A stretch of DNA of 25,718 nucleotides from Micavibrio sp. UBA7689. Lineage in GTDB: Bacteria; Pseudomonadota; Alphaproteobacteria; Micavibrionales; Micavibrionaceae. The DNA is taken from contig DLGR01000008.1 in NCBI GenBank assembly GCA_002482805.1, forward strand, positions 1,323 through 27,040, in the 5' to 3' direction. This document shows, one piece after another, positions 1 to 9,800 of the stretch; position 1 is the first letter of the stretch; every line of letters starts with the position of its first letter. Below the pieces are notes generated by a model. It had not been told where the DNA came from. It did no database searches and saw nothing but the letters and a program-made list of their open reading frames with translations. The position numbers and the translations under genes were made by a program.

Positions 1-1
1 G

Positions 2-1090
2 GCGGAATTCACGCTTGCCGATGCGAAACAAGGTTTGGCATTGCGCGCGGCGCAGGCATTTTTGAATGTAAAGCGCGCGCAGGAAGCGTATTACAAAACC
101 ACGTCCTATCAGGACCGCATCAAGGATTATCTCTCGCGCATTAACGGCATGGTCGATGCGGGCGCGGCGGATGAATCCGAAGCGGCGCAGGCGAAAAATA
201 TTCAATCGCAACTGGAAAACTCCGTCGCCGAAATGGAAGGGCAGGTCAAACTCGCTCTGGCCGATTACGCGGAAGTTACAGGCTCAATGCCTGCGGGTGA
301 ATTGAACGTGGCGATGGATGCAACCGATATGCTGTATCCGAACGCCGACGAAGCTGTATCGCACGCGAAGGAAAACCACCCGCTGGTTTTGTCCGCGGAA
401 AAGACGCTTGAAGCGGAAGATGAGGAAGTGAGCGCCGAGTGGGGATCGCTGATGCCTACGTTGGACGCCGAAGCTTCGGCCTTGAAGCGCGATCAAAAAG
501 AAGAAATCGGAGGCGAGGTTGTGGATCAACGCGCCGTTATGCGCATGAACTGGAATTTCTCTACGGGCGGCGGTCAATTGGCCCGCATTAAAAAGCAAAA
601 AGCCGAACGTTCCGAAGCTTTGGCCCGCACCGCCCAGACGCAGCGCGAAATTGAACGTGATATCCGCCGCGCCTATATCGAACATGAAACGGCGATGAAA
701 CAAAAAGAATTGTCGGCCAAGCGCGCAACCGTGACCAAAGAATTGTTCCAGACGTATGAAAAACAATTCGAAGCATCCAAGGTGCGCTTGCTTCAACTCA
801 TGCAGGCGGAAAATCAGGTTTTCACATCTGAATTGGAGCGCATCAACGCCGATTACCGCGTGATGATGGCGGAATACACAACGCTGGCCAGTTCGGGCCG
901 TTTGCTACAGGCGATTGGCATTATCGAAGATGCAAGCGCACCTGTGGCAAAAGCTGAAATGGCCCAACCGGTGGTGCAGCCTGTTGTTGCCGCTGCACCC
1001 GTGCAAGCAGAAATGGTTTCACCCGTATATCCCCAAGAAGACTATCCGAGCGCCAAAGAAGATACGGCCACTCCCGCCGCAGGTGAGTGA
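2..1090 (+). CDS. TolC-family outer membrane channel of a type I secretion system (5' end cut off)
   Basis: The reading frame is open to the left edge, so the signal peptide and first part lie outside the window. The visible 362 residues are mostly long amphipathic helices rich in Glu, Gln, Lys and Ala, with two similar halves (one starting near ALRAAQAFLNVKRAQ, the second near residue 120). This is the layout of the outer membrane efflux protein (OEP/TolC) family, whose trimers form the outer-membrane duct and periplasmic tunnel. The C-terminal 50 residues are Ala/Pro/Val-rich and probably disordered. The stop overlaps the next start (TGATG), and the exporter ATPase and HlyD adaptor follow, so this is the outer component of that type I exporter. 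The family call is firm; the exact subfamily is not determined. Confidence 0.9.
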   Translation, partial: AEFTLADAKQGLALRAAQAFLNVKRAQEAYYKTTSYQDRIKDYLSRINGMVDAGAADESEAAQAKNIQSQLENSVAEMEGQVKLALADYAEVTGSMPAGELNVAMDATDMLYPNADEAVSHAKENHPLVLSAEKTLEAEDEEVSAEWGSLMPTLDAEASALKRDQKEEIGGEVVDQRAVMRMNWNFSTGGGQLARIKKQKAERSEALARTAQTQREIERDIRRAYIEHETAMKQKELSAKRATVTKELFQTYEKQFEASKVRLLQLMQAENQVFTSELERINADYRVMMAEYTTLASSGRLLQAIGIIEDASAPVAKAEMAQPVVQPVVAAAPVQAEMVSPVYPQEDYPSAKEDTATPAAGE

Positions 1091-3240
1091 TGAGCAAAGA
1101 TGCAACCAAACCTCTGGATGCCCAAAGCGTTGATCCGCTTTTGAATTGTCTTGTATTCCTCACATCCCACTTCGGGCATGCGAAATCCGCGCAAGCGATC
1201 ACGGCGGGTCTTGCCTACGATGACAAAAATATGGGCCCTGCGTTGTTTTGTGAAGCGGCCGAGAAAACAGGTCTGCGCGCCAAAATTGTTTTCCGTGACA
1301 AAATCAAGAAAATCAGCACGCCCGTTCTGCCCGTGGTTCTGGTTTTAAAAAATTCGCAAGCGTGCGTTCTGCTGAAGATCAGCGCGGATGAGCACACCGC
1401 TCTCATCTGGTCGCCGGAAACAGGGGCGGAGCGCACGGTAAAACTCACCGAACTCAAAGAATCCTACACGGGCTACGCGATTTTTGTACATCCGCGCCCG
1501 GAATTCACCAATCCCGAAGCGCCGCATGCGCAGGACGGAAGCCGTCACTGGTTCTGGGGACCGATGTGGGAGGTGCGCGACATCTACTGGAAGGTCGCCG
1601 CCGCCGCCGTGCTTATCAACCTGTTCGCGCTGACCAGCCCTATCTTTATGATGAATATATACAACCGTGTGCTTCCCAACAACGCGATGGAAACGGGCTG
1701 GGTGCTTGCCATCGGCGCGGTGACGGTGTTCTTTTTCGATTTCGTCATGAAAACGCTACGTGGGTATTTTATCGATCTAGCGGGACGCCGCGTGGATGTG
1801 ATCGCCGCACGCCGTATATACGATCAATTGATGAATATGAAACTCGCAGGCCGCCCGAAGTCTTCCGGCGCATTCGCCAACATGCTGCGCGATTTTGACT
1901 CGGTGCGTGATTTCACCACGTCTGCAACGCTGACAGGCTTGATCGACCTGCCGTTCACATTACTGTTCCTTCTGGTCATCTGGCTGCTCGGCGGCGGTGT
2001 GGCCTTTATGCTGGCGGGTCTGGTGATTATTGTGGTGGTTGCGGGTTATGCACTGCAGGTGCCGCTCAAAAACAACGTCAAAAAATCCGCCAAATCCGCC
2101 GAAGCCAAGCACGGCCTTCTCGTAGAAACCATTGCGGGGCTTGAAACCATTAAGGCTATCGGCGCAGACGGAAGACTGCGCGCACGTTACGGTGATCAGG
2201 TTGCGGAAAACGCGCTCTATTCCCAAACCTCGCGTTTCATCTCCGCGCTCGGCGGAAATATCGCAGGCTTTATCATGCAGGTCGCCTCAATCATCATCAT
2301 CCTGATCGGCATGTATATGGTCAAAGAGGGTGACATGAGTGTGGGCGCGTTGATCGCCTGTGTTATGCTCGGCGGACGTGCCATTGCACCGATCGGACAG
2401 GTGGCAAATCTCATGAGCCGTTATCATTCCGCGCGCGGCGCGATGAACACGATCGACAACATCATGTCCAAACCCGTGGAACGCCCGCTCGATGCACGCT
2501 TTTTGCACCGGCCCGATCTGAAAGGAAAAATCGCCTTCAAAGGCGTTAGTTTTTCTTACCCGGGCGCACAGCGCAAATCGCTCGACAATGTTTCTTTCAC
2601 GATAGAGCAGGGCGAGAAGGTCGGTATTGTCGGCCGCATAGGTTCGGGCAAAAGCACCATCGCTCGCCTCATGCTGGGCCTCTATGACCCCGCCGAAGGC
2701 ACGATTTTGTTGGATGACACCGATTACCGCCAGATAGACCCTGCCGATCTGCGCCGTAACATGGCGTATATTGCACAGGACGTTGTTTTGTTTTCCGGTA
2801 GTGTACGTGACAACCTGACGGCGAGCGTTCCTCACGCGACAGAAGAAGAAATTCTCGAAGTGGCCAAGGCCGCAGGCGTGCATGATTTCATGTCCCGCCA
2901 TCCGATGGGTTACGACGCCCCCGTAGGAGAACGTGGTGAAGGGCTCAGTGGCGGTCAGCGCCAGACCATCGCACTGGCTCGCGCCATGCTTTTGAAACCC
3001 AACATCTTCGTATGTGACGAACCAACCAACGCGATGGATATTCAGGCCGAACAAATGTTCACGAACCATATCGCCAAATATTCCAAAGAAAAAACACTTA
3101 TTCTCATAACGCACCGCCAGCAATTACTCCCCATGGTCAACCGTTTGATCTTGATCGATCAGGGCAAGGTTATTCTCGACGGACCACGTGACAAAGTGCT
3201 CGAAACTATTGCCAAAGGCAATGTGGAGGTGCCGAAATGA
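1090..3240 (+). CDS. Type I secretion ABC transporter, permease/ATPase (LapB/RTX exporter type)
   Basis: A 716-residue exporter subunit. Residues 1-130 form a C39-peptidase-like domain (PLLNCLVFLTSHFG), the kind that in LapB/HlyB proteins usually binds substrate rather than cutting it. Residues about 155-420 hold the membrane segments (for example VAAAAVLINLFALTSPIFMM). The C-terminal ATPase has Walker A G515-RIGSGKS-T523, the signature LSGGQ at 619-623, Walker B ending D643-E644 and the switch histidine H675, so it should be active. ATG at 1090 is preferred over the GTG one codon earlier because it overlaps the upstream stop. The next gene begins inside this stop (ATGA). The inner-membrane pump uses ATP to move an unfolded substrate with a C-terminal signal; the facing 1190-residue FecR/RTX protein is the obvious cargo. 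Confidence 0.95.
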   Translation: MSKDATKPLDAQSVDPLLNCLVFLTSHFGHAKSAQAITAGLAYDDKNMGPALFCEAAEKTGLRAKIVFRDKIKKISTPVLPVVLVLKNSQACVLLKISADEHTALIWSPETGAERTVKLTELKESYTGYAIFVHPRPEFTNPEAPHAQDGSRHWFWGPMWEVRDIYWKVAAAAVLINLFALTSPIFMMNIYNRVLPNNAMETGWVLAIGAVTVFFFDFVMKTLRGYFIDLAGRRVDVIAARRIYDQLMNMKLAGRPKSSGAFANMLRDFDSVRDFTTSATLTGLIDLPFTLLFLLVIWLLGGGVAFMLAGLVIIVVVAGYALQVPLKNNVKKSAKSAEAKHGLLVETIAGLETIKAIGADGRLRARYGDQVAENALYSQTSRFISALGGNIAGFIMQVASIIIILIGMYMVKEGDMSVGALIACVMLGGRAIAPIGQVANLMSRYHSARGAMNTIDNIMSKPVERPLDARFLHRPDLKGKIAFKGVSFSYPGAQRKSLDNVSFTIEQGEKVGIVGRIGSGKSTIARLMLGLYDPAEGTILLDDTDYRQIDPADLRRNMAYIAQDVVLFSGSVRDNLTASVPHATEEEILEVAKAAGVHDFMSRHPMGYDAPVGERGEGLSGGQRQTIALARAMLLKPNIFVCDEPTNAMDIQAEQMFTNHIAKYSKEKTLILITHRQQLLPMVNRLILIDQGKVILDGPRDKVLETIAKGNVEVPK

Positions 3241-4562
3241 AGCGCTCCGATGAATCCATAGATCTTCAATTCATGGAAGAACTCGAAGCCGCGGTGCGTT
3301 TGCGCCCGTCGGCCACATCCAATTTGATGCTGATAAGCACAGGCGCCCTTGTCGTTATACTTCTGGGGTGGATGGCGTTTTCAAATATCGATGAGATGAC
3401 GCATGGTGAAGGTCAGGTCGTTCCAACATCCGAAATCCAGATCGTGCAGAGCCTTGAAGGTGGCGTGTTAAAAGAATTGATGGTGGCCGAAGGCGATCTC
3501 GTGAAAAAAGACCAACCGCTTTTGAAAATCAGCGATGTGGCATTTGCATCGGAAGAACGCGGCACGGCGGCAAAACAAGAATCCTTGCTGGTGAAAAAAG
3601 CGCGCCTTGATGCCGAAGCCAGCGGCAAAGCCTTTGTGCTTCCCCCTGAACTTGCCGCAAAAGTGCCCGATATAGCCCGCAACGAAGAACAGTTATATGA
3701 ATCACGCCAACGCGAACTTGAAAATGGAAAAGCGATTTTAAACGACCGCATCAGCCGCGCCGAAGCGCAATTGTCCGAACTTGGTGCCAAAGTCGCGCGC
3801 CTATCCGAAAGCAAAAAGCTGACGCAGCAGGAATTGGAAATTACCCGAAAGATGGTCGAGCAACGTGCGGTGCCTAAGCTCGATCAAATCCGGCTTGAGC
3901 GCGAAGTGAATGATCTAAGCGGCCAGATCAACGAGGCGGCGCAGGAACGCCAAGGTTTGCAGGCCGAACTGGGCGCCGCGCAAAAAGAACGCGCCGACAC
4001 CGAAAACAAATTCAAATCCCAAGCTTTGGGTGAATTGAACGATGTGCAGACCCAGCTTTCACAATTAAATGAAAGCCTGACCGCCATAGGCGATCGTGTG
4101 GACAGATCGGAATTGCGCAGCCCCGTGGATGGCGTGGTGAACAAGATCATGCTGAAGACCATCGGCGGAGTGGTAGAACCTGCCATGAAGCTCGTGGAAA
4201 TCGTCCCGATGGACAATGAACTTAAAATTATCGCCCGCGTGCCTCCGAGCGATGTGGCTTTTATTCATCCCGGCCAGCCTGTAAAGGTAAAAATATCCGC
4301 TTACGATCCGCAAAAATATGGATCGCTGGACGGCGAACTTGTGCGCATCGGCGCAAACAGCGTGACAGACCGCGACGGTAATATTTTCTTCGAGATCGAA
4401 GTGAAAACCAAACAGAACTACCTGGGCACGACGGACAAACCGCTTCCCATCACACCCGGCATGGTGGCACAGACGGAAATCATCACCGGCGACCGCTCCA
4501 TCCTCGAATATCTGATGAAGCCGGTTTTCAGGGCAAAGGATAAAGCCCTCACCGAAAGATGA
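3237..4562 (+). CDS. HlyD-family periplasmic adaptor subunit of type I secretion
   Basis: A 441-residue membrane fusion protein. One membrane anchor lies at about residues 29-48 (LMLISTGALVVILLGWMAF). A biotinyl-lipoyl-like half follows (GGVLKELMVAEGDLVKKDQPLLKI is in this segment), then a long coiled-coil hairpin at about 90-280. The second lipoyl half is at RSPVDGVVNKI, and the beta-barrel end carries the usual family ending ITGDRSILEYLMKPV. It bridges the ABC pump and the TolC channel. The start is set by a good Shine-Dalgarno (ggaggt) and a 4-base ATGA overlap with the ABC gene; its own stop overlaps the cyclase start the same way. The length is normal for the family. Confidence 0.94.
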   Translation: MKRSDESIDLQFMEELEAAVRLRPSATSNLMLISTGALVVILLGWMAFSNIDEMTHGEGQVVPTSEIQIVQSLEGGVLKELMVAEGDLVKKDQPLLKISDVAFASEERGTAAKQESLLVKKARLDAEASGKAFVLPPELAAKVPDIARNEEQLYESRQRELENGKAILNDRISRAEAQLSELGAKVARLSESKKLTQQELEITRKMVEQRAVPKLDQIRLEREVNDLSGQINEAAQERQGLQAELGAAQKERADTENKFKSQALGELNDVQTQLSQLNESLTAIGDRVDRSELRSPVDGVVNKIMLKTIGGVVEPAMKLVEIVPMDNELKIIARVPPSDVAFIHPGQPVKVKISAYDPQKYGSLDGELVRIGANSVTDRDGNIFFEIEVKTKQNYLGTTDKPLPITPGMVAQTEIITGDRSILEYLMKPVFRAKDKALTER

Positions 4563-6817
4563 TGAAGCTTCTCATCCATAAATGGACGCACATTATCGTC
4601 CTTCTGGCCTTACTGGCAGGAGCGGTCTATTACAGCGGCTCTAATCACGAATTCAGAAAACGTCTGCAATATGCCACATTCGACACATATAATAAGATCA
4701 AACCGCGCCCCGCATCCGACCGCGTCACCATTGTGGACCTCGATGAAGAATCTTTAAAAGTTCTTGGTCAATGGCCGTGGCCGCGCACCGTGATGGGGGA
4801 TCTGGTAACGGCGCTGAATGAACTCGGCGCCAAAGTCGTGGCCTTCGACATCGTGTTTGCCGAAGCCGACCGCACATCGCCCGAACTGATCGCGCAGACA
4901 TTGCCGAGCGGCGAAGCTTACGACCCGGTCAAAACGGCGTTGGAAGGCCTTCCCAACAACGACAAGATTTTTGCGGAAGATATCGCGGCGGCAGGGAACG
5001 TGGTGACGGGTTTTACACGCGCGCGCCCCGAAGAAACTTTGCGCAAACCGTATCAGGCGGCAAAACCGACATTCCTTTTGAAAGACAAATCGCCTTTCAT
5101 GGAAAATACATTTGCGGCGCCCGGCATTGCCGAAAACATTCCTGCATTTTCGATGGCGGCGGCAGGGAACGGAAGCTTTATGGCGACGCCCGACGTGGAC
5201 GGCATTATTCGCCAGGTGTCATTGCTGGTACGCTATCCGCCCGAAAAAACAGCAGGCTTTGAACCGGAATTATATCCGATGCTGGGGCTGGAAGCACTTC
5301 GTGTTGATATCAACAAAAAATCACGCCTGATTGTCGCGCAAAAGAAAGACAAAGGCGCGCTCGACACTGATTACGCTATCAAGATCGCCAATTTCGAAGT
5401 GCCGATCGAAAGCGATGGAAAAATCTGGGTTTATTACCGCCATATCGATCACAGCGAATATATTTCCGCGCACAAACTGCTGGATCCCGCGACGAAAGAA
5501 TCTTTGCGCGCCAGAATAAAGGATAAAATTGTCTTTATCGGCACGAGCGCGGAGGGACTTCGTGATATCCGCTCCACGCCATTGGACATTTTCGTTCCGG
5601 GTGTAGAGGTACACGTGAATGTGGTGGAACAAATCCTGCAAGGCAAGTTTCTGAAACGCCCATCCATCATCGGAGGAGTAGAGGCCGCCATCATCGGCTT
5701 CGCAGGTTTGCTCATTATCTTGTTCGCACCCTTTATGAACGTGATCGTGCTTGGCATTCTGACATCGGGCTTGATGGGTTCAATGTTCTTAGGCTCGTGG
5801 CAGATGTACAAGGACAACGGCATCCTGCTCGACCCCGTGTATCCGTCTATCGCGCTGTCCATTTTGTTTTTGGTGTCATCCTTGCTCAGCTATATCCGCT
5901 CCGAAGCGGAACGCCAGCAAGTGCGCCAGGCATTCGGGCTCTATATCTCTCCGACCTTTATGAACGAACTCGCCAAAAATCCCGACAAGCTCAAGCTCGG
6001 CGGGGAGGTGCGCGATTTGACGGTAATGTTCACGGATATCAGAAGCTTTACGACCATCTCTGAAAACCTTACGCCGGAAGAACTCATCCATCTTATGAAC
6101 GATTTCTTGACTCCGATGTCGGATCTGGTCATGGGCAACCGCGGCACGATTGATAAATATATGGGTGATGCAATGATGGCGTTCTGGAACGCACCGCTTG
6201 ATGACCCCGACCATCACCGGCACGCCTGTTTGGCCGCTTTGAAAATGAACGAGGCATTGGTGCCCGTAAACGAAAAGGTCAAAGCAAAAGCGGAAGCTGC
6301 GGGAAGAACGCCCGTGCTTTTGAACGCGGGAATAGGGATCAATTCCGGCCCGTGCTCGGTGGGCAATATGGGTTCGCATCAGCGTTTCGCGTACTCTGCA
6401 CTGGGGGATGCCGTAAATCTTGCATCACGCCTTGAAGGCCAGACAAAAATATACGGCGTGAATATTCTGATAGGTGAAACGACGGCGGTAAAAATACCTG
6501 AACTTGCTACTCTCGAACTGGATTTAATTCAGGTAAAGGGTAAAGACAAACCCGCCCGCATCTTCACGCTTTTGGGTGATGACGCTCTCGCCAAATCGGA
6601 TGCTTTCAAGGCTTGGCAAACGGCCCATAACGGCTTTCTGGCGGCCTACAGAGTGGCTGATTTCGGCTGCGCGGCACAAGAGCTTAAAACTGTGAAAGAC
6701 GCATCGGCAGGCCGTATAAACGCCTATTATGATCTGTTTGGTGCCCGCATTGCGGAGTTCACAAAAAACCCGCCGCCAGAAAACTGGGACGGGGTTTTCG
6801 TTGCTAAGGACAAATAA
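4559..6817 (+). CDS. CHASE2-domain adenylate/guanylate cyclase (class III)
   Basis: A 752-residue membrane sensor enzyme. One membrane helix lies at about residues 12-27. A periplasmic CHASE2 domain spans about 35-365 (VDLDEESLKVLGQWPWPR and FDIVFAE are typical). Three or four helices follow at about 370-450, then a cytoplasmic class III cyclase domain at about 475-670. Catalytic positions are present: metal aspartates D493 (FTDIRSFT) and D537 (YMGDAMMAFW), Lys533 at the purine-specifying place, S613, N620 and R624 (VNLASR). Lys with Ser/Thr fits ATP use, but GTP cannot be excluded. The gene starts inside the HlyD stop (ATGA) with only a weak Shine-Dalgarno, so it is probably translationally coupled to the exporter. 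A cyclase inside a type I secretion operon suggests that it senses the exporter or its cargo; that role is inferred. Confidence 0.93.
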   Translation: MMKLLIHKWTHIIVLLALLAGAVYYSGSNHEFRKRLQYATFDTYNKIKPRPASDRVTIVDLDEESLKVLGQWPWPRTVMGDLVTALNELGAKVVAFDIVFAEADRTSPELIAQTLPSGEAYDPVKTALEGLPNNDKIFAEDIAAAGNVVTGFTRARPEETLRKPYQAAKPTFLLKDKSPFMENTFAAPGIAENIPAFSMAAAGNGSFMATPDVDGIIRQVSLLVRYPPEKTAGFEPELYPMLGLEALRVDINKKSRLIVAQKKDKGALDTDYAIKIANFEVPIESDGKIWVYYRHIDHSEYISAHKLLDPATKESLRARIKDKIVFIGTSAEGLRDIRSTPLDIFVPGVEVHVNVVEQILQGKFLKRPSIIGGVEAAIIGFAGLLIILFAPFMNVIVLGILTSGLMGSMFLGSWQMYKDNGILLDPVYPSIALSILFLVSSLLSYIRSEAERQQVRQAFGLYISPTFMNELAKNPDKLKLGGEVRDLTVMFTDIRSFTTISENLTPEELIHLMNDFLTPMSDLVMGNRGTIDKYMGDAMMAFWNAPLDDPDHHRHACLAALKMNEALVPVNEKVKAKAEAAGRTPVLLNAGIGINSGPCSVGNMGSHQRFAYSALGDAVNLASRLEGQTKIYGVNILIGETTAVKIPELATLELDLIQVKGKDKPARIFTLLGDDALAKSDAFKAWQTAHNGFLAAYRVADFGCAAQELKTVKDASAGRINAYYDLFGARIAEFTKNPPPENWDGVFVAKDK

Positions 6818-6820
6818 ATT

Positions 6821-9800
6821 TTAAACGACTGTTGTTCCGCCGGTTACGATAGTCGTGTCGATGTATAGCGAGTAACCGCCGATATCGAATTGCGTATATC
6901 CTGCCTCATCGCTGGCAACGCTTGCCGCACCGGGTGCTACGCCACGCAATGCCAGTTCTATACCGGCGGCATCGTCGGTATGGTTGGCCGCGGTCTGGTC
7001 ATCAATAATCAAAGAGAATCCGGTTACACCTGCATCGTTGCCGATAAAGAGTTTGCCGTTATCGCTGGTTTTCAAAAGATTGAAGATATTGTCGATCGTC
7101 AACCTCATTGTTTGGTTGTTGGCCCCGAACGCCAGCTTTTCAATGCCCGATATGTCTTCAAAATTAAAACTGCCAAAATTGATGTCGTTGTTCAGGCCGT
7201 TCATGACAATGGCATCCTGACCGGTTCCGCCGTCAATATGTTGGAAATTCTGATTGGTGATGCGGAACATGTCATTGCCTGCACCGCCACGCATGGTTAG
7301 TGCATCGTTGTCCTGATCGTTGAAGATATCGTTGCTTACTGTGCCGACCAGATGCTGCCCATCGGCCGTAGCATTGTTTGCTGAAGCCACAGTGGTATTG
7401 CCGCTGCTGCGTCCGTTTACAACGATAACCCCGCCGTTACCCGTGCTTGCGCCGTTGGCGTCAGGTACGCCGACCCCCAGATCGTCGAATCCATCGCCGT
7501 TCACATCGCCTATGCTGCTGACTTTAAAGTTCGGGCTGGCGTTGTTGGCAGTACTGTATTCGAGTTCGAAGGCGTTCAACGGATTCTTTAGATATTCTGC
7601 GTCGATATCAACCATGGTATTCTGACCGAATACCACATAGGATTTCGCACTGGTGCCATCTGCCACGGAAATAGTAAAATCGGCATATCCGTCACCGTTG
7701 AAGTCTCCTGCGGCCGCCATATCCATTATGTCGTAATTACCCGGAATGTTTATCAACGCGGTCGCGTTTGCTGTGTTGGCTGTGTCGGTGGGTGCGATTG
7801 TCCCTCCAAGGTAGATAAATCCGCTGTTCATTGCATTCATTACGACCATATCGGAAAGACCGTCGCCGTTGAGATCGCCGACACCTGCGATGAAATTGCC
7901 AAACCCAAAAGCACCCGCACCATTGATAATGGCGCTGTTGGCTGCGTTAAAACCCGAATTGTCACCGAAATAAATAGTAACGGCGCCAACACCCGTGTTT
8001 TCGCCGGGTATGGCGATGGCGAAATCGGAATATCCGTCGCCGTTGAAGTCGCCCAATCCAGTTACGTCGGTTACGCCGCCTGCTGTACCGGGAAGTGTGT
8101 CCGGCGAAGTAGGCATTACAGCGGGTAGGCCAAAATAAAGCCGCGCGCCGTCATCGCGAGCGCCTGCAATCACATCGGCATAACCGTCATTGTTATAATC
8201 TCCCGCCCCTGAAACGGACACGCCGAGGTTGGACCCTGTCGCGCCGTTGTTTTGGCTCCACAATGCTGTGGATCCGCTATGGAAGGAAACCACACCTTGT
8301 CCATTGAGCAGATTTTGACCGACAACATAATCTCTATAGCCATCCCCGTTAAGGTCGCCGACGCCTGCGGCGACGCTTTCACCCGTGTTGGTGCCCGTTA
8401 CGCTGTTGCCGTTGATATCTATGGGATCGCCGAAAACGCCAAGATTGCCATCGCCAACGGCCTGTGTCGGAATACCTCCGGTGCCGCCATATACAATGTA
8501 GGAATGGTTCGAACCGGTCGAAATATTGTTCGTGAAGATAAAGTCGTCGAATCCGTCGCTGTCAACGTCACCCAAAGCGGAAATCGAATAACCGATATTG
8601 AAGTTTCCGCTATCGGTAATTCTGGTTACGCCGTTTCCGTTTATATCCATGTCGATGATACGGCCGGCGTTTGCATCCGTGATGTTGACGTTCAGCGTCT
8701 GGGTTAAGGCTGTGCCGGTTGCAGTGGGCGTTACAATAACATCTACATCGCCAAGGTCGATAAGACTAAAACTGTTGCCTAGAGCCGCCACGCCATCTGG
8801 AGTCAAAGAAACAGAGAGGCTGCCGCCACCATTGTCGGCGATGGCAAAGTAACCGTTGGGGTCGTTTGAAAGGCTGTATGTGTAAGTGCCGCCCGCCAAA
8901 TTTGAAACGACAACCGTACCCACAATCGCACCCGCAACGGCAATATCCGTTGCATTGACGGTGGTCAGCGCCATGGCGGGACCCGCAGGCGTTGTCGGTA
9001 TCGTCGGCGTCGTTGTACCGCCATTGTTTATCACAACAGGAGATGTCTGTACGGCATCGGCAACGGAAGGCGATGTGGTCGTGCCTGCGTTGCTTGTGCT
9101 GCCACTATCCGTTGTCGTATTTACAGGTGTCGTACCTGCAGAAGCGGTCGATGTGCCCGCTGCGGCGGAACCACCCGTAACAGGAATGGAATTTGAAGAC
9201 GTATCAAATACGCCACCGGACGTTTGTCCCGCAATCGTATTTGCAGAAGGCAGGCCCGTCTCGGCGCTGCCGAAACCGCTGACCGAAGGATCGATCGCAA
9301 CGATGGCCGGAACGGTTTCAACGGGTGCCGGCGCATCTGCTGCCTGCGTTGGTGCAGAGGATTCTTGCGTCGCTGCTGCTGGAGCATTGGAAGCTGGAGC
9401 ATTCTGCGATTGTGGTGCCGTTTCCTGTGTGGAAGGCATGTCTTGTATGTCTTGCGTAGGCGCAGGTGCGGGTTGCTGGGATTGTTGTTCCTGCACGGCC
9501 TCGTTAATCGTGCTGAACAAAGACGGATTGACCGCACTAACGGCGGCAAAGCGCGCATTGATTGCTGCGGCGGGCATAACGATGGCTTCTGAGATGGGGG
9601 CGTCAAAGCCATTCAATTTTACGGTTTCGAATGCCTGGCTGAGCGTGACATCGCCTTCGCCGTTGGTAACGACGATGGCTCCCTCCAGAACGGTGATGCT
9701 GCTTTCGCCATTGGGATCGATATTACCTGCGATGATCGTACCGCGGATACCGATGGAGCCGACGGGCGTGTCGATCTTTACATCATCCGGATCATCACGA

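Noticed and set aside
2287..3123. A 278-residue open frame on the - strand within the ABC exporter gene
   Set aside because: It lies entirely opposite conserved ATPase motifs and has His/Cys-rich composition typical of a shadow frame.
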